A stretch of 30,343 bases of DNA from Syntrophomonas sp. UBA5314 (GCA_002410325.1 DHRK01000022.1:1-30343); one strand, 5' to 3'; positions 1 to 7,381 are shown, numbered from the stretch's first letter. Numbers and translations: made by a program. The notes: a model not told the origin generated them from the sequence alone.

Positions 1-40
1 GAGTTTTTCATGGGGAACTAAATAGTCATTAAAGAACTGC

Positions 41-69
41 TTGATTGATGTTGAATAATAATCTACAAT
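41..69 (+). promoter_or_regulatory. Candidate sigma-A promoter of the XRE-cupin gene
   Basis: TTGATT at 41-46 and TACAAT at 64-69 are separated by exactly 17 bases, about 30 bases before the start codon at 100. A 19-base motif (47-65) that recurs before the next gene lies in the spacer and touches the -10 box. This is where an autoregulatory repressor would act, but that is inference. Confidence 0.5.
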
Positions 70-99
70 GTGTAATATAAAGAAACAAGCGGGTGCTTT

Positions 100-648
100 A
101 TGGAAGAAAAGATCGTTGCCCAGCGCATCAGGAACATTAGAACTGAAAAAGGACTTACCCTGGAGGAGGTAGCCAGGTTAACCGGGTTTACCAAAAGTCT
201 GATATCGAAAATAGAAAACAACAAGGTTTCACCCCCGGTGTCAACCCTGGCTACTATTGCCCGCGCCCTTAACGTATCTCTGGGCGATTTTTTCAGTCCG
301 GCCGATGCGCAATCTGTAAAAATCGTGCGGCGCGCTGACCGAGTAGATTATAAGGCCGGAGATTTAGGCAGCGGTCATAGCATCCAGTCCTTGGTCAGCG
401 GATTTAGAAGGCAGAGAATGGAACCCCTGATCATTACCATAGATGATCCGGACAATTACCAGCTCAGGCTTTACAGCCACCCGGGACAGGAATTTATCCT
501 GGTAATAGAAGGCAGCATGGGCTACCGCTATGACAACCAGGAGTTCGTGCTGGGTGAAGGGGATTGCCTGTATTTCGACGCCCAGAACAGCCACGGACCA
601 TTGCCGTTTAAGAGACAAAGGGTCGTCTATTTATCCGTTCTGGGCTAA
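100..648 (+). CDS. XRE-family transcriptional regulator with C-terminal cupin
   Basis: A 182-residue cytosolic regulator. Residues about 7-61 form an HTH_3/XRE DNA-binding domain, with LTLEEVARLTGFTKSLISKI as the helix-turn-helix and SPPVSTLATIARAL after it. Residues about 105-180 form a small cupin barrel (HPGQEFILVIEGSMGY, then LGEGDCLYFDAQNSHGP). This architecture is typical of one-component regulators in which the cupin senses a small metabolite; the ligand cannot be read from sequence. The ATG at 100 has only a weak GGGTG ribosome site. The methyltransferase gene starts 67 bases downstream and shares an upstream 19-base motif, so it is a likely target. Family confidence is high; ligand and regulon are unknown. 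Confidence 0.9.
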   Translation: MEEKIVAQRIRNIRTEKGLTLEEVARLTGFTKSLISKIENNKVSPPVSTLATIARALNVSLGDFFSPADAQSVKIVRRADRVDYKAGDLGSGHSIQSLVSGFRRQRMEPLIITIDDPDNYQLRLYSHPGQEFILVIEGSMGYRYDNQEFVLGEGDCLYFDAQNSHGPLPFKRQRVVYLSVLG

Positions 649-715
649 AAATTTTTCCCAACTGGTTTCCTGACAGTACACGATGTTTAATAATAATCTA
701 AAGGGAGGACGCGGT

Positions 716-1522
716 ATGGAAAGATTGGACTTTTCGAGCAAAGCGGCCAGTTATGAAGAGACCGGGCTGATTCAGAAGATGACAGGCCGTATCCTGCTTG
801 ATTTAGCTGATATTAGCGGTTCTGACAGGGTTCTCGATCTGGGCTGCGGTCCCGGTGGAACCACTGCTCGAATTGCGCAAATGACAAGCGGAAGGGTAGT
901 AGGGGTGGATGTATCAGAGGGTATGATCGAGAAGGCGGTTGCGACTTATTCCGGTCCGCCCCATCTCAGTTTTCTGGCCAGGGATGCGGCGCAATTGGAT
1001 TATCTGAATGAATTTGATCTGATATTCTGCAACTCGGCATTCCAATGGTTCACTGATCCGGAGCCGGCTGTCAGACAATGCTGGAAAGCCTTGAAGCCCG
1101 GAGGAATCATGGTTATTCAAGCCCCCGCCACGAGCAGGTACTGTCCGCTATTTATAGAGGCCGTAGCCGGGTTTGCCTCCAACCCCGAGACAGCTGTTAT
1201 ATTCAAACACTTTAAAAGCCCTTACTTTTTCCTGGATAGTGCCCGGGAATACCGGGAGCTTTTTACCAGATTCGGATTTATGGTGGATTATTGCGAGCTG
1301 AAACAGGAATCAAATCGTTTTACGATTGATGAAGTAATGGGTATTTTCAAATCGGGGGCGGAAAACGGCTACCTGAATCAAGCCTACTACGATATTGCTT
1401 TGGACAGCAGTTATATTGAAACCTGCCGCGGTATATTGCGAAGCCTTTTGCAGAGTAAGGCCGATTCTGACAATAAAGTTGCTCTTGAGTTTACCAGGGT
1501 ATATCTTAAAGCACGTAAGTAA
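716..1522 (+). CDS. Class I SAM-dependent methyltransferase (BioC/Tam-like)
   Basis: A 268-residue soluble methyltransferase. Motif I is VLDLGCGPGGTT (about residues 40-51), followed by the acidic end of beta-2 (VVGVDVS) and post-motif FDLIFCNSAFQWFTDPE and LKPGGIMVIQAP, all typical of the Methyltransf_11/25 fold. The N-terminal FSSKAASYEETGLIQKM and the NSAFQWF segment resemble malonyl-ACP O-methyltransferase BioC and trans-aconitate methyltransferase, but no biotin genes are nearby, so the substrate is left open. I chose ATG 716 over the in-frame ATG at 683 because AAAGGGAGG (700-708) lies at correct spacing before 716. It probably forms a unit with the upstream XRE-cupin regulator. Confidence 0.85.
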   Translation: MERLDFSSKAASYEETGLIQKMTGRILLDLADISGSDRVLDLGCGPGGTTARIAQMTSGRVVGVDVSEGMIEKAVATYSGPPHLSFLARDAAQLDYLNEFDLIFCNSAFQWFTDPEPAVRQCWKALKPGGIMVIQAPATSRYCPLFIEAVAGFASNPETAVIFKHFKSPYFFLDSAREYRELFTRFGFMVDYCELKQESNRFTIDEVMGIFKSGAENGYLNQAYYDIALDSSYIETCRGILRSLLQSKADSDNKVALEFTRVYLKARK

Positions 1523-1524
1523 TC

Positions 1525-1563
1525 CAAAAAATAAAAGGGGCGTTCCTTACTGCGGAACGCCCC
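1525..1563 (-). terminator. Rho-independent terminator of the hydrogenase operon
   Basis: A perfect 10-bp stem, GGGGCGTTCC (1537-1546) with GGAACGCCCC (1554-1563), has a 7-base loop. On the minus strand it is followed by a T-rich tract (complement of 1525-1536), 16 bases after the hydA stop. The stem can also serve the convergent methyltransferase gene, although the plus-strand side lacks a T tract. Confidence 0.85.
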
Positions 1564-1578
1564 CTCGGGTTGTTAATC

Positions 1579-3303
1579 TTAGAGAACGGTTTTGTGTTTG
1601 TCGTGGTAGTGGGTGTGCAAGAGTTCATGGGATTTGTGTCCCAGGGGCTCTTGCAGGAAGTCTTCGTAGATCTGCTTGACTTCCGGGTTTTCGTGGGATT
1701 TACGGATCGGCAGCCCTTCATCTTCGAGATAGATGGCATCAATGCGCTCAATGCGCTTGGCATTGCGCTTGGTTATGGGCTGTCCGCCGCCGCCTATGCA
1801 GCCGCCCGGGCAGGCCATGATTTCGATGAAGTGGTAGGGGGATTCGCCGGCTCTTACCTGATCCATCAGCTTGCGGGCATTGGACAGGCTGTGAGCGATG
1901 GCCACCTTAACTACCAGGCCGTTCAGATCTACTTCGGCTTCTTTAATGCCGTCGAAACCGCGAATTCCCGTGAAGTTTACATCTTCCAGGGTGTTGCCGG
2001 TCACTACTTCATAAACGGTTCTCAAGGCTGCCTCCATAACACCGCCGGATGCGCCGAAGATAACGGCAGCGCCGGTGTAGGCTCCCATCCAGGAATCGAA
2101 GTTGGAGCCGGGCAGCTTGGAGAAGTCCAGACCGCTCATTCTGAAGAGGCGGCCCACTTCTCTGGTGGTCAAGACCAGGTCTACGTCGCGGTAGCCGCTG
2201 GCGTTCATTTCAGGCCGGGATGCCTCAAACTTCTTGGCCACGCAGGGCATGATGGATACCGAGTAAATTCTGGAGGGGTCTACGCCCATCTTTTCCGCCC
2301 AGTAAGTTTTAACCAGAGAGCCGAACATCTGCTGGGGCGACTTACAGGTGGACAGATTGTCTAACAGATCGGGATAGAAGGTCTCACAGAAGTTGATCCA
2401 GCCCGGGCTACAGGATGTGAACATGGGCAGGGTGCCGCCTTCTTTGACCCTCTTTAACAACTCATTGCCTTCCTCCAGGATGGTCAGGTCGGCGGTGAAG
2501 TTGGTATGCAGGACATGATCAAAACCAACCTGGCGCAGTCCGGTAACAAAGGTTTCCATGGACATGGCGCCGGTTTCCATACCAATTTCTTCGGAAATAG
2601 CCAGGCGGACAGCCGGAGCGATCTGGGTGACAACGATCTTATCCGGATCGGCTACCGCGGCCAGGAAGTCGTTGATTCCTTCCACTTCACCGATAGCGCC
2701 AACCGGGCAGGCATGGATGCACTGACCGCACATGACGCAGGGGCTGTCAATAAGATTGCCGCCCATAGTGGGAACAACCATGGAGTGATGGCCGCGGTTC
2801 TGCAAGCCCAGAGCGTTGACGCTTTGAATTACAGAACAGGCCTCAATGCAGCGGCGGCAAAGAACGCATTTGTCCGGATCCCGGAAAAGGGATGGGGTGG
2901 AGAAATCCTTTGCAAAACCGCGAACTTTGTATTCAAAGGGATTTTCTCTGATGCAGTATTCTTCGGCCAGCTCCTGCAATTCGCAGTTGCCGTTGCGAAT
3001 ACAATTCAAGCAGTCCTGGGGATGGTTGGCCAGGATCAACTCGAGTATGGTTTTTCTGGCTTCAATTACCTTGGGTGAGCGGGTCTTAATAACCATTCCG
3101 TCAAAGACTGGTATAGCACAAGCCGCCTGCAGCAGCCGGTTGCCTTCCACTTCACACACGCAGACACGGCAGTTAGCCTTGATCGATTGATCAGGATGGT
3201 AGCACAAAGTGGGTATTCTTACGCCGACTTGATTAGCTGCCTGCAGGATAGTAGAACCGTCAGGAACGGAAGCTTTGATCCCATCTATAATTACATTTGC
3301 CAT
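1579..3303 (-). CDS. hydA: [FeFe] hydrogenase catalytic subunit, NADH-linked trimeric type
   Basis: The 574-residue catalytic subunit makes H2 from electrons passed by HydB/HydC. In order: a plant-type [2Fe-2S] domain (C34, C45, C48, C62), a His-Cys [4Fe-4S] site (H94, C98, C101, C107), two ferredoxin-like [4Fe-4S] sites (CVLCRRC 146-152 with C156; CVMCGQC 189-195 with C199), then the H-cluster domain. H-cluster motifs are L1 TSCSPGW (296-302), L2 MPCVAKKFE (352-360) and L3 EIMACPGGCIGGGGQP near residue 510. L1 differs from the usual TSCCPGW by Ser at 299. There is no signal peptide, so it is cytosolic. GAAAGGGAGG precedes the ATG, and hydB ends 16 bases upstream. In Syntrophomonas wolfei such an enzyme reoxidises NADH during syntrophic growth; the same role here is inferred. 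Confidence 0.93.
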   Translation of the reverse strand: MANVIIDGIKASVPDGSTILQAANQVGVRIPTLCYHPDQSIKANCRVCVCEVEGNRLLQAACAIPVFDGMVIKTRSPKVIEARKTILELILANHPQDCLNCIRNGNCELQELAEEYCIRENPFEYKVRGFAKDFSTPSLFRDPDKCVLCRRCIEACSVIQSVNALGLQNRGHHSMVVPTMGGNLIDSPCVMCGQCIHACPVGAIGEVEGINDFLAAVADPDKIVVTQIAPAVRLAISEEIGMETGAMSMETFVTGLRQVGFDHVLHTNFTADLTILEEGNELLKRVKEGGTLPMFTSCSPGWINFCETFYPDLLDNLSTCKSPQQMFGSLVKTYWAEKMGVDPSRIYSVSIMPCVAKKFEASRPEMNASGYRDVDLVLTTREVGRLFRMSGLDFSKLPGSNFDSWMGAYTGAAVIFGASGGVMEAALRTVYEVVTGNTLEDVNFTGIRGFDGIKEAEVDLNGLVVKVAIAHSLSNARKLMDQVRAGESPYHFIEIMACPGGCIGGGGQPITKRNAKRIERIDAIYLEDEGLPIRKSHENPEVKQIYEDFLQEPLGHKSHELLHTHYHDKHKTVL

Positions 3304-3319
3304 TTTCTTCCCTCCCTTT

Positions 3320-4543
3320 CTACTTAAATTTAGCTGCGTAGTCGGCTTCGAAGTGTTTGATAGTGGTTAGAACCGGAGCCGGAGCCGCCTGGCCCAAACC
3401 GCACAAACAGGAGTAGGACATCACTGTTCCCAGCTTGTTGAGCAGGGTGGTGTCCTTGGCTGAACCGTGGCCTTCGTTTATTTTTTCCATCAGCTCGGCC
3501 ACGCGGGCAGTGCCTTCCCGGCAGGGAGCGCATTTGCCACAGGATTCATGTTCAAAGAAGCCAGCTATTCTAGTAATAATGTCTACAATGTCACGGGTTT
3601 CATCCATAACAAAGGTGGCGCCTGAGCCCAGGGTAGCACCGATAGCGCTCATGGAGTCAAAAGCTATGCAGGTGTCCAGCAGCGATTCGGGGATGAATCC
3701 GCCGGAAGTTCCACCTATTTGGACGGCTTTAAATTTCTTGCCGTCTCTAATGCCGCCACCAAAATCATAAATCAACTGGCGAATAGTAAGGTTGGTGGGA
3801 ACTTCAAAGAAAGTCCGGTTGTTTACGTCACCGGTCAGGGTAAATACCTTGGTTCCGGGATAGGCCTTGTCCCCAATAGCGGCATACCAATCTCCGCCTT
3901 TCTCAACGATAACGGGAACATTGGCAAAGGTTTCAACGTTGTTGACAATGGTGGGTTTGCCCCACAGTCCAATATTGGGCGGGAAGGGCGGTTTAAACCG
4001 GGGCTCGCCGCGTTTGCCTTCAATGGATTCGATGAGGGCGGTTTCTTCACCGCATACATAGGCGCCAGCACCGCTTCTTACTTCCAGATCGAAATCTTTA
4101 AGCAGGCCTTTGTCTTTGGCCTGAGCGATAGCGGTATTCAAGGTGTCTACCAGGAAGGGATATTCACCCCTCAAGTATATAAATCCTTTAGTTGCTCCTA
4201 TAGCGTAGGCACAAATAGCCATACCTTCAATAAGGGTCTGCGGGTCGTTTTCCATGATCAGGCGGTCTTTGTAGGTCCCAGGTTCGCCTTCGTCAGCGTT
4301 GCATATCACATACTTCTGGTCGGCTTGAGCAGAAGCAGCGAAAGACCATTTCATACCACAGTTGAATCCCGCACCACCGCGGCCTCTCAAGTTTGCCTTT
4401 TTTACATCGGCGATGAGGTCCGCTGTACCCATACTGCGCGCTTTTTCCAAACCTTTGTAACCGCCCTGGGCGAGATAGGTATCGATGTTCAGGGGGTCCA
4501 CTTTGCCATAGTTACGCAGTACAATGCGCATTTCTTCGGCCAT
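3320..4543 (-). CDS. hydB: NuoF-like NADH/FMN subunit of [FeFe] hydrogenase, short form
   Basis: The 407-residue NADH-oxidising flavoprotein subunit. The glycine-rich NADH loop is RGRGGAGF (53-60), followed by the FMN-binding ICNADEGEPGTYKDR and GAGAYVCGEETALIESIEG segments. The C-terminal [4Fe-4S] (N3-type) site is CGKCAPC (335-341) plus the Cys pair near 379-381. Bifurcating HydB proteins such as that of Thermotoga maritima carry an extra N-terminal thioredoxin-like [2Fe-2S] domain and a C-terminal ferredoxin domain. Both are absent: the chain starts just before the NuoF core and stops 26 residues after the last Cys. That is the build reported for S. wolfei Hyd1B. AAAGGAGGG precedes ATG 4543. 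It is the middle gene of the hydCBA operon. Confidence 0.93.
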   Translation of the reverse strand: MAEEMRIVLRNYGKVDPLNIDTYLAQGGYKGLEKARSMGTADLIADVKKANLRGRGGAGFNCGMKWSFAASAQADQKYVICNADEGEPGTYKDRLIMENDPQTLIEGMAICAYAIGATKGFIYLRGEYPFLVDTLNTAIAQAKDKGLLKDFDLEVRSGAGAYVCGEETALIESIEGKRGEPRFKPPFPPNIGLWGKPTIVNNVETFANVPVIVEKGGDWYAAIGDKAYPGTKVFTLTGDVNNRTFFEVPTNLTIRQLIYDFGGGIRDGKKFKAVQIGGTSGGFIPESLLDTCIAFDSMSAIGATLGSGATFVMDETRDIVDIITRIAGFFEHESCGKCAPCREGTARVAELMEKINEGHGSAKDTTLLNKLGTVMSYSCLCGLGQAAPAPVLTTIKHFEADYAAKFK

Positions 4544-4582
4544 TTGTATGCCCTCCTTTCTTTTTGAAGTTATATTGTTCGA

Positions 4583-5026
4583 TTACTTACATTCGGCTAA
4601 AATTGCCGGTATCTTAGCCGCGTTTACGTCCAGATAGGGTTTGCCGTTTACGGTTATTACCGGGGTAGCCTGGCACTGGCCTACGCACTCGGTGAACTCA
4701 AGGGTAAAGCGTCCATCCGCAGTGCTTTCTCCCATCTTGATGCCCAGTTCTTTTTCCATGGCGGCAACCACTTCAGCGGCACCTGCAATGTGACAAGGGG
4801 CGCTTTCACAAATCCGGATCACGTACTTGCCTCTGGATTTTACAGAGAACATGGAATAGAATGTGGCTACTCCGTAGGCTTCGGCGGTAGACATTTTAAA
4901 GACCTTGGCGGCCTCGACAATGGCTTCCTCGGGTAGGTAGCTGAATTCCTTGAGAAGAGCGTGATAAGATTCGATAAGTCCTCCCGGCTTGTCAGCAAAT
5001 TTGGCGATGATCTCCTTGTAGTCCAT
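4583..5026 (-). CDS. hydC: NuoE-like [2Fe-2S] subunit of [FeFe] hydrogenase
   Basis: A 147-residue thioredoxin-like ferredoxin subunit of the NuoE family, partner of HydB. The [2Fe-2S] ligands are C73 and C78 (CESAPC) and C114 and C118 (CVGQC). The N-terminal helical region contains the family segment AYGVATFYSMFS. The reading frame is open further upstream to 5107, but ATG 5026 is preferred: GGAAAGGAGGG lies directly before it, and the extra 27 residues are Lys/Asn-rich and unlike the family. It is the first structural gene of the operon; hydB begins 39 bases after its stop. A 27-codon ORF with its own ribosome site ends 58 bases upstream. Confidence 0.92.
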   Translation of the reverse strand: MDYKEIIAKFADKPGGLIESYHALLKEFSYLPEEAIVEAAKVFKMSTAEAYGVATFYSMFSVKSRGKYVIRICESAPCHIAGAAEVVAAMEKELGIKMGESTADGRFTLEFTECVGQCQATPVITVNGKPYLDVNAAKIPAILAECK

Positions 5027-5084
5027 CAATTTCCCTCCTTTCCTTATTCTATTTGGTGTATTTTTAATTTTGCTTTCGAAAGAT

Positions 5085-5168
5085 TTACCGGTTTTTATGA
5101 ATATCAAAATTGAGTAAGCTATGCTGTAAAACGTCCACCAGACCTAGCATCCAAGCTAAATTATTCAT
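5085..5168 (-). CDS. Possible 27-residue leader peptide or small protein before hydC
   Basis: A short ORF on the hydrogenase strand: ATG at 5166-5168, stop TAA at 5085-5087. The start has a strong ribosome site (CAGGAGGGC, about 7 bases before the ATG), as good as those of hydC, hydB and hydA. The peptide begins MNNLAWMLGLVDVLQHSLLN and ends with a Lys/Arg-rich tail, and could form one amphipathic or hydrophobic helix. It ends 58 bases before hydC and follows an inverted repeat. I recognise no homologue. It could be a regulatory leader, a small hydrogenase accessory peptide or a chance ORF. Confidence 0.35.
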   Translation of the reverse strand: MNNLAWMLGLVDVLQHSLLNFDIHKNR

Positions 5169-5191
5169 GATAAATGCCCTCCTGTAAAGCC

Positions 5192-5220
5192 CTAAATAGC
5201 AGGGAACGGAGGGTATTTAG
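5192..5220 (-). repeat. Inverted repeat upstream of the hydrogenase leader ORF
   Basis: CTAAATA (5192-5198) and TATTTAG (5214-5220) are perfect complements separated by 15 bases. On the minus strand the repeat ends about 12 bases before the ribosome site of the 27-codon ORF, a suitable place for an operator or an mRNA hairpin controlling the hydrogenase transcript. Its function is inferred from position only. Confidence 0.4.
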
Positions 5221-5282
5221 TGCTATTCTGTACTTAAGTTCTACACTGGTCGAACAAATCCTTCAGATCTGGCAGATATTTT

Positions 5283-5288
5283 ATTATA
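5283..5288 (-). promoter_or_regulatory. Possible -10 box of the hydrogenase operon
   Basis: The minus strand reads TATAAT exactly, about 115 bases before the 27-codon leader ORF. The expected -35 position is AT-rich but has no convincing TTGACA, so either an activator or another promoter may be used. The whole 5169-5526 gap otherwise holds AT-rich sequence and the sigI promoter region, with no gene. Confidence 0.3.
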
Positions 5289-5397
5289 AGCGGGGCAGGA
5301 AAATATTATTTAAATGCTGCCTTGACCCCTGAAAATAATAATATAAAACGTATATATAACAGGTATTGTCTGAATGGAGAATATAGTTTTCGTTTGA

Positions 5398-5426
5398 TTA
5401 TCGGAATATGATGCTTCAGGTATAAT
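5398..5426 (+). promoter_or_regulatory. Candidate sigma-A promoter of sigI-rsgI
   Basis: A perfect TATAAT at 5421-5426 has a weak -35 (TTATCG, 5398-5403) 17 bases upstream. A small palindrome, TGTTG-C-CAACA (5432-5442), lies just past the expected start point. Further upstream, TTGACCCC (5322-5329) and CGTA (5349-5352) could belong to a SigI-type autoregulatory promoter, which is much less certain. Confidence 0.4.
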
Positions 5427-5526
5427 GTTGATGTTGCCAACAAAATATCGTTTAATCACAGGATTGATTTTTAGCCCCATGTGCTCCTTGACGGCGAAGG
5501 GATAGAAAGCAGCCTGGAGGAAGAAG

Positions 5527-6249
5527 ATGACAGCAGCGGATAATACTCAGTGGGCTCACATTTTAGAAGAGCAATGGAAACGATACAGCGAGGGGCAGGA
5601 AAACGCCCTGGAAGAACTGCCGGAACTAATGGATTTCAGTTTGCGAGTGGCGTCCAAAACCTGTGGATGTTTTATTCACCGCGATGATGAAGAAGCCGGG
5701 ATAGCCCAGCTGGCTCTCTGGGAGGCTATTCAAAAATACGTTCCCCATAAGGGAACCTTGCTTTTATTTATAGGAAAAGTTGTGCGCAACCGCTTGATTG
5801 ATTTCAAACGCAAACAAACTGCTCAGAGGAGATTTCTGTCCGGCGAGTTTTATCCCCGGATTCAAGAAACGGATCTTGACTATCAGATTGAGACAATAAT
5901 TGACGACATGGCCCGCAGCCAGGAGATAGAAAGGCTTTATCAGGAGCTGCAGCCTTTTGGAATTGTATTTGAGGAGCTGCCTGAATATTCGCCGCGCCAG
6001 GCTAAAACTCGAAAAGAAGCTTTGATTGCGGCCCAGAGGATAGTAGAGGATCGAGAACTGCTTGAATTTTTAAATAGCAAGAAAATGCTGCCCCTGATAT
6101 TGCTGGAGAATCGCTATGGCCTTAATCGAAAGCTTTTGGACCGCTACCGAAAATACATAATTACGACTGCATTGATTATAAGCGGTGATTTTAATTGCTT
6201 GAAGGTTTATCTACCTTTGGAGGAAGGGAGGCGCGGGCTTGAGGCATAA
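5527..6249 (+). CDS. sigI: RNA polymerase sigma factor SigI
   Basis: A 240-residue sigma-70-family factor of the SigI branch (B. subtilis SigI is about 250 residues). The sigma-2 region carries the acidic IHRDDEEAGIAQLALWEAIQKY helix region followed by KGTLLLFIGKVVRNRLIDFKRK. The SigI-specific C-terminal half contains EELPEYSPRQAKTRKEAL and a DNA-binding end with RYGLNRKLLDRYRKYI. In Bacillus and clostridia SigI is released from membrane-bound RsgI during heat or envelope stress, or by polysaccharide sensing. CTGGAGGAAG precedes the ATG. The last 11 bases overlap the start of rsgI, so the two are translationally coupled. Confidence 0.92.
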   Translation: MTAADNTQWAHILEEQWKRYSEGQENALEELPELMDFSLRVASKTCGCFIHRDDEEAGIAQLALWEAIQKYVPHKGTLLLFIGKVVRNRLIDFKRKQTAQRRFLSGEFYPRIQETDLDYQIETIIDDMARSQEIERLYQELQPFGIVFEELPEYSPRQAKTRKEALIAAQRIVEDRELLEFLNSKKMLPLILLENRYGLNRKLLDRYRKYIITTALIISGDFNCLKVYLPLEEGRRGLEA

Positions 6250-7228
6250 AGGAACGGTTTTTGAATCCAGTGATAACTGGGCTATATTGTTGATGCCTGG
6301 TGGAGAGTTTAAAAAGGTCAAGACCAAACATCGTTTGCACATCGGGCAGATGTATGCTCCCGTTGCCAGGGCAGTCTATCGGCCGATGGTTGCGGCTGCC
6401 GTTTTAATAGTAACCCTGGCCTTTTCGGCTAATTTTCTTACCGTAGCCGCCTGGGCTCGTCTTTCGCCGGGAGTTGAGCTGGGGGTAAACAGCTGGGGTC
6501 GAGTGATCAGCATCAAAACCCAGGGGGTACAAGGCGAAAACCTCACGGCCGGAATGCCCATGTGGGGAAAAAACATAGAGGAAGTTCTGCCGGTACTGCT
6601 TGAAAGGACCGTGCAGCAGGTTGGTAACGCCCAGCAAGAAAACATAGTCGTTAAGGTTGAGGCGCAGGGTGGATATTGGCCCCGGGGCCAGAGCGGGTTG
6701 GATCATATCAACAAATCGCTCCATAAATATAATGAAAGTAATTCCCAGAACCGCTTGGTTAAGCAGGAGGATCGGCGAAGCTGGCTTTGGCAAAAATACA
6801 GCCAGCCCGCTTCGAAAAACGGTGAAGAACAGTCGAATACATCAAAAGTGGCTGAGGATAATGACCAGGGGATGAGAAAAGAAAGACCCAAAACCAAAAA
6901 ACAGTCAGATTTTGAGAAAAAGGGCAACAATAATAGAAACAGCAGCAATTCGGGTGACAATAACAGGCAAGGCAACAACGACAGCAGCAATAGCGGCACT
7001 GATGTCGGAGATAATGACAACCAGAGAAATGCTAACCGCAGTGACAAGCATGACAAAAACGACAACAGCCATAGGAACAGCAGAAACAACAGCGACAACA
7101 ACCGCAATGACGACAACAAGGGTAATGATGACAGGAACAATAATAATGATAACAGCAATAACGGCCATGGCTCAAAACACGCCAACAAACCGCAGCAATC
7201 GGAAAAGGACCAAAAAAGCGGGGATTGA
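6239..7228 (+). CDS. rsgI: Anti-sigma-I factor RsgI with Asn/Asp-rich C-terminal tail
   Basis: A 329-residue single-pass membrane protein. Residues 1-48 form the cytosolic anti-sigma domain (FESSDNWAILLMPGGEFKKVK), 49-71 the transmembrane helix, and about 74-140 the conserved extracytoplasmic RsgI domain (SPGVELGVNSWGRVISI). From about residue 199 to the end the chain is low-complexity, dominated by Asn, Asp, Ser, Lys and Arg, with no recognisable carbohydrate-binding or enzymatic module of the kind seen in cellulolytic clostridia. Translation starts at TTG 6239, after GGAGGAAGGGAGG and inside the sigI stop region. It should hold SigI at the membrane until a signal triggers release; what the tail senses is unknown. 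Confidence 0.9.
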   Translation: MRHKGTVFESSDNWAILLMPGGEFKKVKTKHRLHIGQMYAPVARAVYRPMVAAAVLIVTLAFSANFLTVAAWARLSPGVELGVNSWGRVISIKTQGVQGENLTAGMPMWGKNIEEVLPVLLERTVQQVGNAQQENIVVKVEAQGGYWPRGQSGLDHINKSLHKYNESNSQNRLVKQEDRRSWLWQKYSQPASKNGEEQSNTSKVAEDNDQGMRKERPKTKKQSDFEKKGNNNRNSSNSGDNNRQGNNDSSNSGTDVGDNDNQRNANRSDKHDKNDNSHRNSRNNSDNNRNDDNKGNDDRNNNNDNSNNGHGSKHANKPQQSEKDQKSGD

Positions 7229-7293
7229 TTTATCCGCTTGGATTTTTAATACTCTTTAAGGCTCATATCATTAAAAGTTTAAGATACACTCCC

Positions 7294-7322
7294 AAATAAA
7301 GTGGGCCGGTAAAAACCGGCCC
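7294..7322 (-). terminator. Terminator between rsgI and the flagellar operon
   Basis: A perfect 7-bp GC stem, GGGCCGG (7303-7309) with CCGGCCC (7316-7322), has a 6-base loop. Reading the minus strand, a T-rich stretch (ACTTTATTTGGG) follows, about 60 bases after the stop of the rod-binding protein. It suits the minus-strand operon better than rsgI. Confidence 0.6.
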
Positions 7323-7381
7323 CAAAATATATAAGCTGCGAGGAGGATGTTACGCTTGACAATATAGCGTTCAATTTTGGG

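Noticed and set aside
1570..2364. 264-codon open frame on the plus strand opposite hydA
   Set aside because: It lies wholly opposite a strongly conserved hydrogenase gene, has no ribosome site or family similarity, and its openness reflects codon bias of hydA.
3719..4567. 282-codon plus-strand open frame opposite hydB
   Set aside because: Shadow of the conserved NuoF-like gene; no recognisable domain.
7341..7367. Orphan AGGAGG site after rsgI followed by TTG and a stop three codons later
   Set aside because: No reading frame of useful length follows; probably chance or the trace of a lost gene start.
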